Assembly: GCA_900323505.1 (NCBI GenBank)
Contig: OOIN01000003.1
Coordinates: forward strand, 992,001-1,056,000
From: Ustilago trichophora
Lineage: Eukaryota > Basidiomycota > Ustilaginomycetes > Ustilaginales > Ustilaginaceae
Reading direction: 5' to 3'
DNA length: 64,000 bases
In this document: positions 1-13,005 of the stretch, piece by piece
Layout of the letters: each line of letters opens with the position of its first letter
How positions within the stretch are numbered: the first letter of the stretch is position 1
Made by a program: the position numbers and the translations under genes
Notes under the pieces: model-generated
Told to the model about the DNA's origin: nothing
Seen by the model: the letters and a program-made list of their open reading frames with translations, nothing else
The model's database searches: none

Positions 1-166
1 GTAACAACACTATCAGCCCCATTTAGACATAGTAAAAATCACAGCCTATTCTATTACTGGCTCTTCCGATAGGATGATAACGCATCGCCGCATAACCATG
101 ACAGCATCGCTTGCCCCGAATCGAGGGTGTCAAAGGTCTGTCTCTTCCTTCGTGACTGAAAGCGGC

Positions 167-1673
167 TCACTTCTTGGCGGGAGCAGGGTACTCGTAGAAG
201 CCACCCTTCTCACCGCTCTTCTTGCCGAGCTTGCCTTGCTTGACCAAGTCCTCGAGCAGCTTGGATTCAGAGACTGCCTCGGCAGTGATCTCGCCCGTCT
301 TGACACGAGTCTCCCTCCAGCCCTTGGCGATGTGCGAGAGTGTGTCGAGACCAACAAGGTCGGCCAGCTCGAAAGGTCCCATGGGGTCTAGGGCGTTAGG
401 GACAGGAAGGAAGGTCAGCAAAGAGCATTAGAGGCGAAGACTGTGCCGAACAGGGCAGAGAAAAAGAGTAAAACTTACAACCAGCACCGAGCTTCATGGC
501 AATGTCAACGTCCTTGGCGGTAGCCTCGCCACGCTCGACCAGGCGGATGGCCTCAAGCATGTAGGGGACGAGGAGGCGGTTGACGATGAAACTGTTCAGA
601 ACGATCGACAAATTGAGAGAGAGAAAGCGTCAGCCTCAAAGCCAGAGTGTCTCGTGAGGCCGCTTCTGGGATTATCTAGATCGCGCTCAAGACTTACCCA
701 GGCGAGTCAATGCATGCGACAGGAGTTTTGCCCATACGCTTGGCAACCTCGGTCAAGGAGTCGAAAGTGTCGTTGCTGGTTTTGGTGGTGCGAACGACCT
801 CGACGAGCCTGGATGGACAAGCAAAGCGAAGAAGGCGGGGACAGAAGTCAGTACAGTGGTTCCAACGGCAAGCTCAGTTCAGTACACGGATACTCACTTC
901 ATCTGAGGCACAGGGTTGAAGGCGTGGAAACCTGAGAGAGAAGGGGAAACGATGATGTAGATGTAAGTTGCTGGCTTCCTCGTGCTGCCCACGTGAATGT
1001 GCGCCAAACGTACCTCCGAAAAGCTCCTGCCTCTGCGCAGAGACGGCTTCAGCAACGTCGGTGATGGAGAGCGAACTGGTGTTGGAGGCAAAGAGGGCAT
1101 CCTTGGGAGCCTTGCCGTCGAGGAAGCCAAAGAGATCCTTCTTGATGCCGACGTTCTCGATAATGGCTTCGATGACAAGGTCAGTGTCCTTGACGGCAGC
1201 CTCGGGGTCGGTGGTCAACTTGATCGAGTCGACGATACCCTTGACATACTGAGCCTGCTCTTCGGCGCTGGACTCGGCCATGGCCTTCTTGGCAATGCGA
1301 CCGAGCGACTTGGAGATGATGTTCTGACCGTTGGCGAGCGCCTTGTCGGTGACGTCCGAAAGAGTGACGTTGAATTTGCCCTTGTGAGCGAGGACCTGGG
1401 CGATACCAGCACCCATGAGACCAGCTCCGAAGCTGCGAGCAGCGGACGTGCGAGCGATCGTAGCGTCATGACAGAGGGTTTGGATCGAGGGTCAGCTGAC
1501 GTTACAACATTCGTCTCCGCTGAACGGAGTACTCACACTGTAATGTTTTGGACATCCTTGTTCTGAACCATCGAGGTGGAGAACGCCCTGGTAGCCGATC
1601 GGCTCATGGAGACCGAGGAGCCGGTCTTGGCCTGAGCGACACGGAGTGCGGTTCTGGTCGACTGTAGCATCAT
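167..1673 (-). CDS. 3-hydroxyacyl-CoA dehydrogenase, mitochondrial, six exons
   Basis: NAD-dependent L-3-hydroxyacyl-CoA dehydrogenase, the third step of fatty-acid beta-oxidation. I resolve six exons on the minus strand: 1673-1537, 1432-1014, 931-898, 808-698, 591-479 and 387-167. All introns have GT...AG ends and the total is 1035 nt, giving 344 aa in one frame. Two ATGs (1673, 1670) start a presequence of about 40 residues rich in Arg, Ser and Ala without acidic residues, which suggests mitochondrial import. The Rossmann glycine motif GAGLMG is at residues 48-53. His188 in GFHAFNP and Glu200 match the family's catalytic pair. The C-terminal domain follows, with [15 protein letters not shown]. 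The C terminus is AKK, not a PTS1. The 34-nt third exon is notably small and carries the catalytic His. The gene is divergent from PRP43. The function is secure; the compartment is inferred from the presequence. Confidence 0.93.
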
Positions 1674-4686
<3,013 letters not shown>

Positions 4687-5597
4687 AGCTTCAGCCCACG
4701 CATATTCCTGCTTTGTTTGTGGGACCAAACCCGCACCTACAAATAGCATTTTGATCACTGTCTTGCAATCCTTATAGATATCCTTTCCCTTGGACCCTCG
4801 CGCCTTTTTTTGTCCTTGACTGTGAGCAAGCTTGCTTCTGGCTCTGGCCCTATTGCGCATCACTCGCCATAGAACATGGTGTCGAGCTGATGTTGCCCAG
4901 GTGATCTTCCAGAGTGAGCAACACCTGTGACATCAAAAGATGAAAGAGCAACCGCCGAAGATGAATTGAAAAACAGTGGAAAGAGCGAAAGTGCAAAGTA
5001 GGAGGAGCAGTAGCAGCAGAGCTGAGTCAGGCACACACACAAAGAGCGCGCGTGTGTGTGTCGATTTCGTGTGAAATGAGCACGGACGTCGAGATCCCTT
5101 TCTCCTCTTTCACTTTTCCACCGATTTGTGATTTTGTGGAGTTTTAAAGCGTGGCTCTGCCTCGCACGCAAGAGGAAAGTGTGACTTGGGGCTTTTTTTG
5201 TGATGATGATGCAAAGAGGATCCATTCCATTGAGCACAGCTTGACCACACATAGATGCCGCATCCTCTTCCACAACCTTGCCAGCCAATTACATCCTGCT
5301 ACTCGTCGCTATCGAGCTGTTCTTCCCTCCGATCAGCACGGTCAAAATTTGATCTTCAGCTCGCTGCTTGAACCGTCGAGGAGCACAGTGCAGATCCTCT
5401 GGACCCTTGTTTGACGACCAAGTCGGACGGCCTTCGAACCTCGGCAGTGCTATCGTCTTGATCGCCAGGCCCAACAGCTCTACCGATATCACGATACTAG
5501 CCCTAGGTCGGTCCATTACGTCTTCTCCACCTCCTTGGCGGAAAATTGGTAGTCAAGGCTTCCGCACTCTTGGTTTTGCGGACCTCGACTTTCAACA
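4687..5597. other. Intergenic: 3' of PRP43 and 5' leader/promoter of the VWA gene
   Basis: 911 bp without a supported gene. It holds a (CA)n run at about 5032-5040 and a (GT)n run at 5052-5060 separated by a GC-rich loop, so the pair could fold as a hairpin. Otherwise I see pyrimidine-rich leader-like sequence ahead of the ATG at 5598. Confidence 0.5.
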
Positions 5598-7184
5598 ATG
5601 ACGGCCGGCTCATCTTCCAGGAATGCCGGCGGCGTTTTTGGCATGTTTGGCGCCGCAGCACAGCATCTCAATGTTCAAGATCAGAACAGCAATGCTTTTG
5701 CTTCCACCTCGGGTGCCTCGATCTGGGACGAGCCAGGTCGCACCATGGACCTCGTTTTTATCATGGACGCAACAGGTTCCATGGGCAGCTACATCAACTC
5801 GGCCACCAAGAACATCGAAACTATCTGCGAGAACATCATTCATTCCGAACAGCTCAGCGGCCCAGGTGCGCTTCGAATCGGTCTCATCGCCTACCGTGAT
5901 CACCCACCGCAGGACCACACGTATATTGTTAAGAACTTTGGCTTTCACACTGAAGTAGAAAAAGTCAAGGAGAACCTCAAGTCGTTGTATGCTTCGGGTG
6001 GAGGCGATGGTCCCGAGGCGGTCACTGCTGCCATGAAGGCTGCTCTTGATCTCGACTGGCGACCGCATGCTACCAAGCTCGCCGTTTTGATCGCCGATGC
6101 TCCTCCGCACGGCATCGGCGAGTACGGCGATGGCTTCCACGACGGCTCTCCTGACGGCGAGGACCCGCTCCGGCTCGCACGACAGTACGCCAAAGCAGGT
6201 ATCCCGCTCTTCATGATCGCGTGCGAACCTGCGCTTTCGGGCTACCAGCACGCCGCCGATTTCTTCCAAGGTTTGGTCAAGATCACCGGTGCCATGCTCG
6301 TCCCGCTCACCACCGCCAGTCTTTTGAGCCACGTGATCCTGGGAATCGCCGGCGAAGCGATGGATCTGGAACGCCTTCATCGCGAGATCGGTGATGCCAT
6401 CGCCGAACGTATTCAGTCGCTCAGTCTGGAAGGAGGTCAAAACAATCCCATGGATGACGTGGCTAGGGAGCTCCACGAGCGCCTCCTTTTGCGGAACGAG
6501 AGCACCAAACAACTCTACATCGAAAGCATCTACCGCGACACGGAAGAATCACGCCATAACATCCAAGTCTGGGCCACCGCACCGGACCTTGCTACTGCCA
6601 AACCCAACATCAAGCGCGTTGCCGGCTCCCGACTCAGCGACAAGTACTTGCAGACCCGAAGAGCCACGTCGTCGTACAAGCCGTACGTCCCATTCCCCAA
6701 GCCACCCGGTGGAGCATCTACCGCCTTCGGCAGTTCCGCTTCCTCGCCGCAAAGCTCGCAATCGGGCTCCCGCAAAGTTGTTACCGAGTTCAGCGCCTTC
6801 AGCGCTTCCCCCGGGATGAGTTTCCAGCATACGGGCTCACCGCCTTCCACCAACGCTGCCACCTTTGGCAGTCCCTCTCCACGTGTCCAGAATGGCGGGT
6901 TTGGGTACAAAGGCCCCGACGGCTTCGCGTACCGCAGTCGCGATGCAGCCATGATGGACGATGATGACGACGACGATGCGCTCCGAGTCGACGGAGGACG
7001 GGTGGAAGAGGAAGAGGCCAAAGATTCGAAAGCGCTGCCCGTGGCAGTGGGCGAGGACGGAGTGATCGAGGTGCAGGGCGAGGATGGCCAAACGTTGGCG
7101 TATCGGCAAGGTGCAATCTCGTTGGATCAAGTGCGAAGGTTGGCTATGCAGAGTGCGTACCGTGGAGGGTTGGCGTCGGACTGA
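5598..7184 (+). CDS. von Willebrand factor type A domain protein
   Basis: Intronless, 528 aa. A VWA fold runs from about residue 50 to 230. It opens with MDLVFIMDATGSMG, a complete MIDAS-type metal site (Asp57, Thr, Ser), followed by a conserved GGGDGPEAV segment. After it comes a helical region (about 245-330), then a low-complexity tail rich in Ser, Phe and Gly with an acidic run of aspartates near residues 450-460. The VWA domain resembles the soluble VWA type found in fungi and slime moulds, including the VWA part of the alpha-kinase VwkA, but there is no kinase domain here. No signal peptide or membrane segment is seen, so it is probably cytosolic or nuclear. The binding partner and role are unknown. 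The ATG at 5598 is chosen because the upstream sequence does not continue in frame. Confidence 0.85.
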   Translation: MTAGSSSRNAGGVFGMFGAAAQHLNVQDQNSNAFASTSGASIWDEPGRTMDLVFIMDATGSMGSYINSATKNIETICENIIHSEQLSGPGALRIGLIAYRDHPPQDHTYIVKNFGFHTEVEKVKENLKSLYASGGGDGPEAVTAAMKAALDLDWRPHATKLAVLIADAPPHGIGEYGDGFHDGSPDGEDPLRLARQYAKAGIPLFMIACEPALSGYQHAADFFQGLVKITGAMLVPLTTASLLSHVILGIAGEAMDLERLHREIGDAIAERIQSLSLEGGQNNPMDDVARELHERLLLRNESTKQLYIESIYRDTEESRHNIQVWATAPDLATAKPNIKRVAGSRLSDKYLQTRRATSSYKPYVPFPKPPGGASTAFGSSASSPQSSQSGSRKVVTEFSAFSASPGMSFQHTGSPPSTNAATFGSPSPRVQNGGFGYKGPDGFAYRSRDAAMMDDDDDDDALRVDGGRVEEEEAKDSKALPVAVGEDGVIEVQGEDGQTLAYRQGAISLDQVRRLAMQSAYRGGLASD

Positions 7185-7311
7185 TGCAAGGTGCCGAATC
7201 GTTGGACAGCACAATCTCATCTTCCATGCACAATGTCGATCTCGCATCCTCACATTCACACAGTACACACAGAGCAAAACATTTGAATCCATGACAACAG
7301 TAAGCTGTGAT

Positions 7312-8691
7312 TTACGACAGCCAAGAGTACATCCCCCAACTGACCGCTGCTTGAACCGTCCAACCGGCACCCAGAATGAGTGGTGGCCACCAGACCTCTT
7401 TCCCCCTTGCCTCCTTTCCATCTCTAGCGTCGTTTGACCGGGGTAAAACGGTTCCGATTGCTACACCGGCGTTGAGGCTAGCCAGGAAGGTGCGGATGAT
7501 CCAGACTGTCCATCCTCTATCCAAGCCACCACCACTAGTACTACTGGGGTGATTGATGGAAGGGTTCAGCGAGTGGGAATGGGGGAATTTGCTACTCCAC
7601 AGAAGGACAAACGTGAGCAAGATCAGAGGGGATAATTGGGACAGGAGGAGAGCTTTACATCCCAAAAGAGGGTCGAAAGGGATGTTGAAGCGGGTTTGAG
7701 CGGTTGTTGTTGGAGTGTGGTGTGGTTGTGTGTGGATTTGGGTTTGGGTTTGGGGAGCAGGTGGTGCTGAAAGGAGGCGGTTGCGGAGAGTGTCAGAACT
7801 TGCAACTGTAGTGACATCTGATGCGTTTTTTGTCGATCTTCCGAGCTTCGCTGGAGCGCTCGGAGCGGATGACCTCTGCATTCCTCGTTGCGCCGCCAAC
7901 AAACGCCTTACAGCAACCCAAGTCAATAATCCAACACAAATCTGCAACGCACCCCCTTCAACCAGAGTAACGAGCAACACGTTGACGTATGACACCAGTG
8001 TTGGTAGCATCTCGCTCCCTCTTTCTCCTCCACCTCCTCCACCTTTCGCGCTTCTTGCTAGCCAAAGGGGGGTAGCGCTGCACACAGCCCCGATAGCTCT
8101 CTCTCCCTCACCTAGCCATCCAGGGGAGCTGACAGCGTTGGTAGCTCTTGGAGTGAACGAGGAAGGGGAGAATACTCCCGCCTGCATTGGCAGCTGTTCT
8201 TGCAACCACATCGTTACTTTTGTCGACAACTTCCCCGCTGCTGCACTTGAGACGGTTTCGGTGGGAAGATTGATTGGCGGTCGAACACAAAGATAGAACC
8301 ATCGGATGTAGGCATCTACCAAAGAGAGAGCCAAAAATCGCTTGAGCAATGTCCAGAGTTCCTCGCCATACCACCTGTTTCCCCGACCAGACCCTCTGTC
8401 CTTCTGTTGAGAGGACACAGAAGGGGAAGAAGGCGCAAAGATGCTACTCCGATTGAAGAGCAAATGTCGATAGGCTGCGGGCTTGGCAAGGATCAAATCG
8501 ATGATTACTATTGGTAGGTCGTGCTCCAGGTACTCATCTGCCAGGACTACACCACTATCGGTAAGAGCAGTTGTTGAAGAGGTAGAGGGGGAGCAAGTGA
8601 CGGAGGTGCAGGGAGAAAGCACGATATGATCCCGCCCATATCGCATGTACAGGCTCTGGATGGGGGTCGTACAGTGGATACAGATCGGCAT
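7312..8691 (-). CDS. ARV1: ARV1 family ER lipid/sterol homeostasis protein
   Basis: Arv1 proteins are ER membrane proteins needed for sterol distribution and GPI-anchor synthesis. This one is intronless, 459 aa. The N terminus has the Arv1 homology domain: CIHC at residues 4-7, SLYMRYG, a second Cys pair at 28 and 33, then ADEYLEHD and the diagnostic LILAKPAAYRHLLFNR. Several hydrophobic segments follow, including about 220-260 and two in the last 130 residues, as expected of a multipass protein. It is larger than yeast Arv1 (about 320 aa) because of disordered inserts. Oddly, the second Cys pair is CxxxxC rather than CxxC, and about 17 residues separate it from ADEYLE. I found no convincing intron to explain this. 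The gene is convergent with the VWA gene, with only 127 bp between the stop codons. Confidence 0.88.
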   Translation of the reverse strand: MPICIHCTTPIQSLYMRYGRDHIVLSPCTSVTCSPSTSSTTALTDSGVVLADEYLEHDLPIVIIDLILAKPAAYRHLLFNRSSIFAPSSPSVSSQQKDRGSGRGNRWYGEELWTLLKRFLALSLVDAYIRWFYLCVRPPINLPTETVSSAAAGKLSTKVTMWLQEQLPMQAGVFSPSSFTPRATNAVSSPGWLGEGERAIGAVCSATPLWLARSAKGGGGGGERGSEMLPTLVSYVNVLLVTLVEGGALQICVGLLTWVAVRRLLAAQRGMQRSSAPSAPAKLGRSTKNASDVTTVASSDTLRNRLLSAPPAPQTQTQIHTQPHHTPTTTAQTRFNIPFDPLLGCKALLLSQLSPLILLTFVLLWSSKFPHSHSLNPSINHPSSTSGGGLDRGWTVWIIRTFLASLNAGVAIGTVLPRSNDARDGKEARGKEVWWPPLILGAGWTVQAAVSWGMYSWLS

Positions 8692-9513
8692 CGTCTCTTA
8701 CTTTTCCCGCTCTTCGGCAACGCTGCGAGATGATTTTGGAATAAAAAAGAGCGCTTTGGAGAGCGCTAGTAAGATCGATCCGTCACGAGGTGGCCATCTT
8801 GAAGAATCGCAAGGTTGAACGGAGGAATGAAATGTGGTGAGGGTGCGATGGAAGGAAATGATATTTGACAGGTGCGCAATTTGTGGCTCGTGCCTGCAGC
8901 TTCACGCCTTTTCACCATCAAAAAGTCGCCGTCTATGTATTTGAGGGTACGGCTTCAAGTCACCCACACACTCCTCGCTGCCGCTCTTGCTCTTCAGCTC
9001 ACCCGAAACTCAACCGACTCTGCTCATCCGCATGTCTATACCTCACGAGATGAGTCACGTTCTGTCTTCAGCCCTTTTGAGCATGAATTGGAAGTCATTA
9101 AAAGATAGAATAGCTGCCTCCTAGTCACACGCAGAACAGACAACTCAAAACGAGTCTAGCTGAGAGCTCAGAGGTGTGTATCAATCGAGAGGTGCGTTCT
9201 GGAATTGCAAACGTAGCTGAAATCTTTTGGGGAGAGAAAGAGCCGAGAATAGGGCATAGACGTGCAAGAGCAACGTTCACCTTTCCTTGCTGCTGAAACT
9301 CTTGAGGTTGAGGTGTGGTGAGAGCGAAAAATAGTGTTACAAGTGCGGAAGAGGAGAGAAAGGGCTAGTGAATCCGAAAATAGGCTGCATTTCTGATAGA
9401 GACCAAATGATCATCGAGTTTGCGGCTGGCAGACCTGAATGCACTGCTTGCAAGTGTGACAGTGCATTTTCTGGAACAAGTTTGGTCGGCGCATCACAGA
9501 TGATTGTCACAGC
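8692..9513. other. Intergenic: upstream of ARV1, downstream of TOM22
   Basis: 822 bp holding the presumed promoter of ARV1 and the 3' region of TOM22. The open frames are short and show no family resemblance. I see no RNA gene or repeat. Confidence 0.5.
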
Positions 9514-10163
9514 TTAGAATCCAGGGGGGCGCAATCCCTGGGGACCAGCCTGTGGCTGTGGCTGACCTTGAAGCTGACCCTGACCCTGACCCGGTGCGCC
9601 GGGTGCACTTGGTGCGAGCATGTGCTGGGCGCCCTGCTGCTGAGCCATCATCTCCTTCTCCTGGGCGACGATTCTGCTCTCGTCTTCAACGGCGAGTGCA
9701 AATGGCAAGCCGACGAGCAGTGCCGAGGTGGTGACGACCCAGACGAGTTTTCCTGCGAGAAGCGAGCCGGTGAAGGCGTATGATGTGGTGGTGTTAAAGG
9801 TGGATGCGATGGTGCGGCGTGTGGAAGGGGGGATGATGTCGCGCAAAGCAGAGATGCGCTCCCATACGGTCTCTTCCTTGAGAGCGAGGCCTCGCTCGGA
9901 TACGTCAGAGTCGTCCGAGAAGTCGGACTGGAATGTAGCGAAACAAGAGCAGAGGGGGTTATGAGAAACAGATTGTCAGCTACACTTGGACCACTTTATG
10001 AAGGCAAGAAGAGGTTTTGAGGGGGAATGGAACGTACCTCGGCATCAGACTCGTCGTCCTCCTCCCAATCATCATCGTCAGCGGCGGCGGCGGCGGCGGC
10101 GGCATCAGCAGCTCGCTGCTGTCGGAGGATCTCCTCGTCGGGGACTTCTTCCAAGCGAACCAT
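9514..10163 (-). CDS. TOM22: Mitochondrial import receptor subunit Tom22, two exons
   Basis: Tom22 is the central receptor and organiser of the outer-membrane TOM complex. Exon 1 is 10163-10038, exon 2 is 9927-9514, and the intron 9928-10037 has a GTACGT donor and a CAG acceptor; 179 aa in total. The N-terminal cytosolic part is strongly acidic (DDDDWEEDDESD), as needed to bind presequences, and carries a run of eight Ala encoded by a (GCC)n tract. The conserved core follows: ETVWERISALRDIIPP, then a single membrane segment starting near LLAGKLVWVVTTSALLVGLP. The intermembrane tail is rich in Gln and Pro/Gly and longer than in yeast. The second exon alone lacks an ATG, so the splice is required. 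Confidence 0.93.
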
Positions 10164-10538
10164 TATGAATGTGTTGACCTATGTGTTTCGTACTGGTCGA
10201 ACGATGAGCTGCTAGGTCGTGAACTGTTGGGCAAACGAAAGCGATTGGTGTTGCGTTGTCGATTGTAGAGCTGGTGGTCGAGAAGAAGTGATGATGTCGA
10301 ACAGCAGAAAGTGGAGATGGGGATGAGAATTTCCATCAAACCGGAATCAAGCGGCTGGATTCTCGTGCTTGATTGACTTTCTGATAGCATCATCCGACTC
10401 AGACAGCTGTTTCCGTCTTCCGGGCGAGTTGCTCTCTTCAGCTGTGTCTTGACTTCTCAAAAATTTGTGTCTCGATCAAGGCCATTTTTTTACAATCACG
10501 AAGAAAGAAAGAGGACTTAACACTTCTGAAGCAAGGGC

Positions 10539-10557
10539 AAAAAAAAACGCAAAAAAA
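10539..10557 (-). terminator. RNA polymerase III terminator of the 5S gene
   Basis: Two A runs on the plus strand (9 at 10539-10547 and 7 at 10551-10557) are T runs just downstream of the 5S rRNA 3' end. Oligo(T) in the non-template strand is the standard Pol III termination signal. Confidence 0.85.
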
Positions 10558-10561
10558 GAAG

Positions 10562-10679
10562 AACTGCAGCACCTAGGATTCCCGCGTGGTCCCCCACCGC
10601 AGTACTGACTAGGCGATACCTTGCTTAACTTCGCAGATCGGACGGGATGCGGTGCTTTCAAGGTTCTATGGCCGCAGAT
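10562..10679 (-). rRNA. 5S ribosomal RNA
   Basis: The minus strand over 118 nt reads as a complete eukaryotic 5S rRNA. It starts ATCTGCGGCCATAG and carries GAAAGCACCGCATCCCGTC, GATCTGCGAAGTTAAGC, then GTGGGGGACCACGCGGGAAT. It ends CTAGGTGCTGCAGTT, whose 3' end can pair with the 5' end as helix I. The internal control boxes used by TFIIIA are intact. Immediately downstream on the minus strand are T runs (complement of 10551-10557 and 10539-10547), a good RNA polymerase III stop. It is a solitary dispersed copy, not part of an rDNA unit. Confidence 0.96.
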
Positions 10680-11344
10680 GCTGGGTTGAGCGGTACAAAT
10701 GTATATGACTGCATGACAAAAGATATGCATGACGCCGTCAAGGACGATCGTGCTCACATAGGACTGGCAGGCCTCAATCTGAATGTAGTTCATCACACTT
10801 GTTGATTCCTATTTGCCAAGGGTCACAAGATAGGGTCCAGGTCACGGCTTTAAAACGATGGAAGAGGTTGAGCGGTGAGCGACATATAAGCGCTGCGTGG
10901 CAGAAGCCGAGAGAAGTTGGCAGACTCAAGTTGCGAGACAGGGTGGCGTAAGGAGGGTGGGACGAGTAAAGAGCGCGTTCCACGTCTTTGCCTTCCGTTC
11001 GCCTGCTCTCTGTGCCTTTCGGCAAATCCGCTTCCGCATAGGGACACAGAGCCACGCAAGCCCAAAATTGGCCATCGGTCCATTCCAATTTTCGACAAAA
11101 TCTGCGTCCAATCCAATTCCTTCTCGCCTCGCCCAACTAACTCTACGCACTGGCTCAGCTTCGGTCACCGCCCCGCACACACAGCCAACCCAGCCAAGCC
11201 CCGGCCCATTATCTGTACAACTCGAGGCAATTCTTCTTGACCTGCCAGAACCCTTTTCTCTCTTCTCCGCACCATCATCATCGTCCCTCACCCCTTTTCC
11301 CTGTCGTCACTCGTGCTTCAAAGCGTGAGCGTATATCTTTCATC

Positions 11345-12026
11345 ATGAGCGCAGCTATCGGAAACATGGTAAGCATCGCACTCTCAGCCACCCATACCAT
11401 CTCAACTGACATTGTCACACTGTTGAAGAATCGCTTGCTAACCCTAAAGATCTTCACCCTCGATTGCTGATCCTCTACAGGCATTCATGTTTGGCGCCAT
11501 GCAAGTCGCCAAGCGCATCCCTTTTGACGACAAGCCCGAGTACATTACCTACGCACGTGCCGGTTACGTCGCTGTCCAGCTTCTCTGCCTTGCCCTCTAC
11601 TACTACTGCTCAATGCGCGTCAAGAAGGCCAACGACCTGACCGTCATCAAGTACGTCAACGCCAAAAACCCCATGTCCCAGGAGCCCGGTGAGCTGGTCA
11701 CCACCACCAACCGCGACTACGACCTCGCCGAGATCTCCAAGGCCACCCGTGGCATCCTCATGGGTTGCGCCATGGTCGGCTTCATGCACCTCTACCTCGG
11801 ATACACCAACCCTCTTGTCATCCAGTCGATCCTGCCTCTTAAGAACGCCCTCGAGTCCAACATGGCCAAGCTCTGGATCTGGAACCAGCCCGCTACCGGT
11901 GACCTCAAGAGGCCCTTCAAGGCTCCTCCTGGTCTCTTTGGCGCCGCTGGTCAGAGCGGTCCTCAGACTGACAAGGCTGCAATCAAAGAGGCCGAGAAAG
12001 CCGGCTCTGGCAAGAAGGACGAGTAG
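11345..12026 (+). CDS. PHO88: Pho88/Snd3 ER membrane protein, two exons
   Basis: Pho88 (Snd3) is a small ER membrane protein first linked to phosphate uptake and later to SRP-independent targeting of membrane proteins. Exon 1 is 11345-11368 (only eight codons, MSAAIGNM), the intron is 11369-11480 with GTAAGC...CTACAG, and exon 2 is 11481-12026; 189 aa. The protein shows two hydrophobic segments, around VAVQLLCLALYYYCS and GILMGCAMVGFMHLYLGY. Family landmarks are NDLTVIKYV, TTTNRDYDL and the conserved region before the charged C terminus ending GKKDE. Exon 1 is a micro-exon. Without it the next in-frame Met (11487) would lose part of the conserved N terminus. Length matches the family (about 190 aa). 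Confidence 0.93.
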
Positions 12027-13005
12027 ACGCTTCGTGCGTCCAGCCAGAATGGATTTAAGCGCGGCGGCCTGCCACTGCGCAGTGTCCCAAAGCTGAACAA
12101 TCTCTCTCTGCTTTGGAGTTAAAGTGGTGTCCATCAAGATCACCTCTGCTGTCTTTCGTTACCTCTCCTGTACATACACACTTTCCTTTCGTACTATAGG
12201 TTTCTTGATGTACCATTCCAAAGCTTGTGCCAGGTTCTGATAAGACATCCAACTTGGGAAGAGATCCAATGGTGCGGGGCCACGAATGAGAGCTTGGTCC
12301 CAAATCGCTTTCTCGCTGGTCCAGATCGATCTCCGTCACACAGTGAAGCAACCACTTGAGCCGAGATCCTAATGTGAGAGAATATGCGATGGTGACAAAG
12401 GAGAGCGTGCTGCAATTGAGCATGGCATCAGTCTACACAACTCCTATATTGAGCCCCCGAATCCTTCGGTGAGCTCCGAAGTAATTTGTGAGATGATGAG
12501 TGGCCTCTGCGCGTGATCCTAACATTGTCGACCAAAAAAATTCCGCGTTGACAGCGAAATTCCCAACCACTCCGCCAAACGTGCAGGTTTGAGATCGCAA
12601 TTCATCTCATTCACTCTCTCTTACTTTTTTTCATCGCTCAGATCTGTCACATCATCTCACATCTGCGACTTTACTTTCTGTTGCCTACTTTTCTTTCCTT
12701 GTCGCACTTTCGCTAGCATCATCACCTACATACGTTGTATAAGGCGAGCGGCAGTTTGACACGCATCAGCACATCGTCGTATTGCTTTCGGATCGATCCG
12801 ACGTCACACGAATAAGCTCCGGCTCGCATTCTGCACCTGTATCGACACAGCTCAGCTCAGTTCAGCACCAGCGTATACCCCGAATCGCAAGGGCTCTTGT
12901 GCAGTCATCTCATCGCCCATCGACCAAGCTCAGCTTCCGGCTGATTACAGTCTTTGAAGTTTCGACGAAATCCACATCACGCTCGACATCGGAAGAGAAT
13001 CAACA
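12027..13005. other. Intergenic: PHO88 3' region and CK2-beta promoter/leader
   Basis: 979 bp without a supported gene. The 400 bp before the casein kinase ATG are pyrimidine-rich on the plus strand (for example around 12610-12700), typical of a fungal promoter and 5' leader. I see no RNA gene. Confidence 0.5.

Larger units (their letters stand above)
10164..11344. other. Intergenic with embedded 5S rRNA gene
   Basis: 1181 bp between the divergent TOM22 and PHO88 genes. A 5S rRNA gene sits inside it (listed separately). The last 350 bp before PHO88 are pyrimidine-rich on the plus strand and look like promoter and leader. Nothing else is supported. Confidence 0.55.

Noticed and set aside
24..166. 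Stop-codon readthrough extension of the dehydrogenase that might add a peroxisomal signal
   Set aside because: Smut fungi use readthrough for some enzymes, so I read the frame past the TGA. It stays open for about 48 codons but ends YYV, not a PTS1, and the stop context (TGA then GCC) is not the readthrough-prone TGA CTA.
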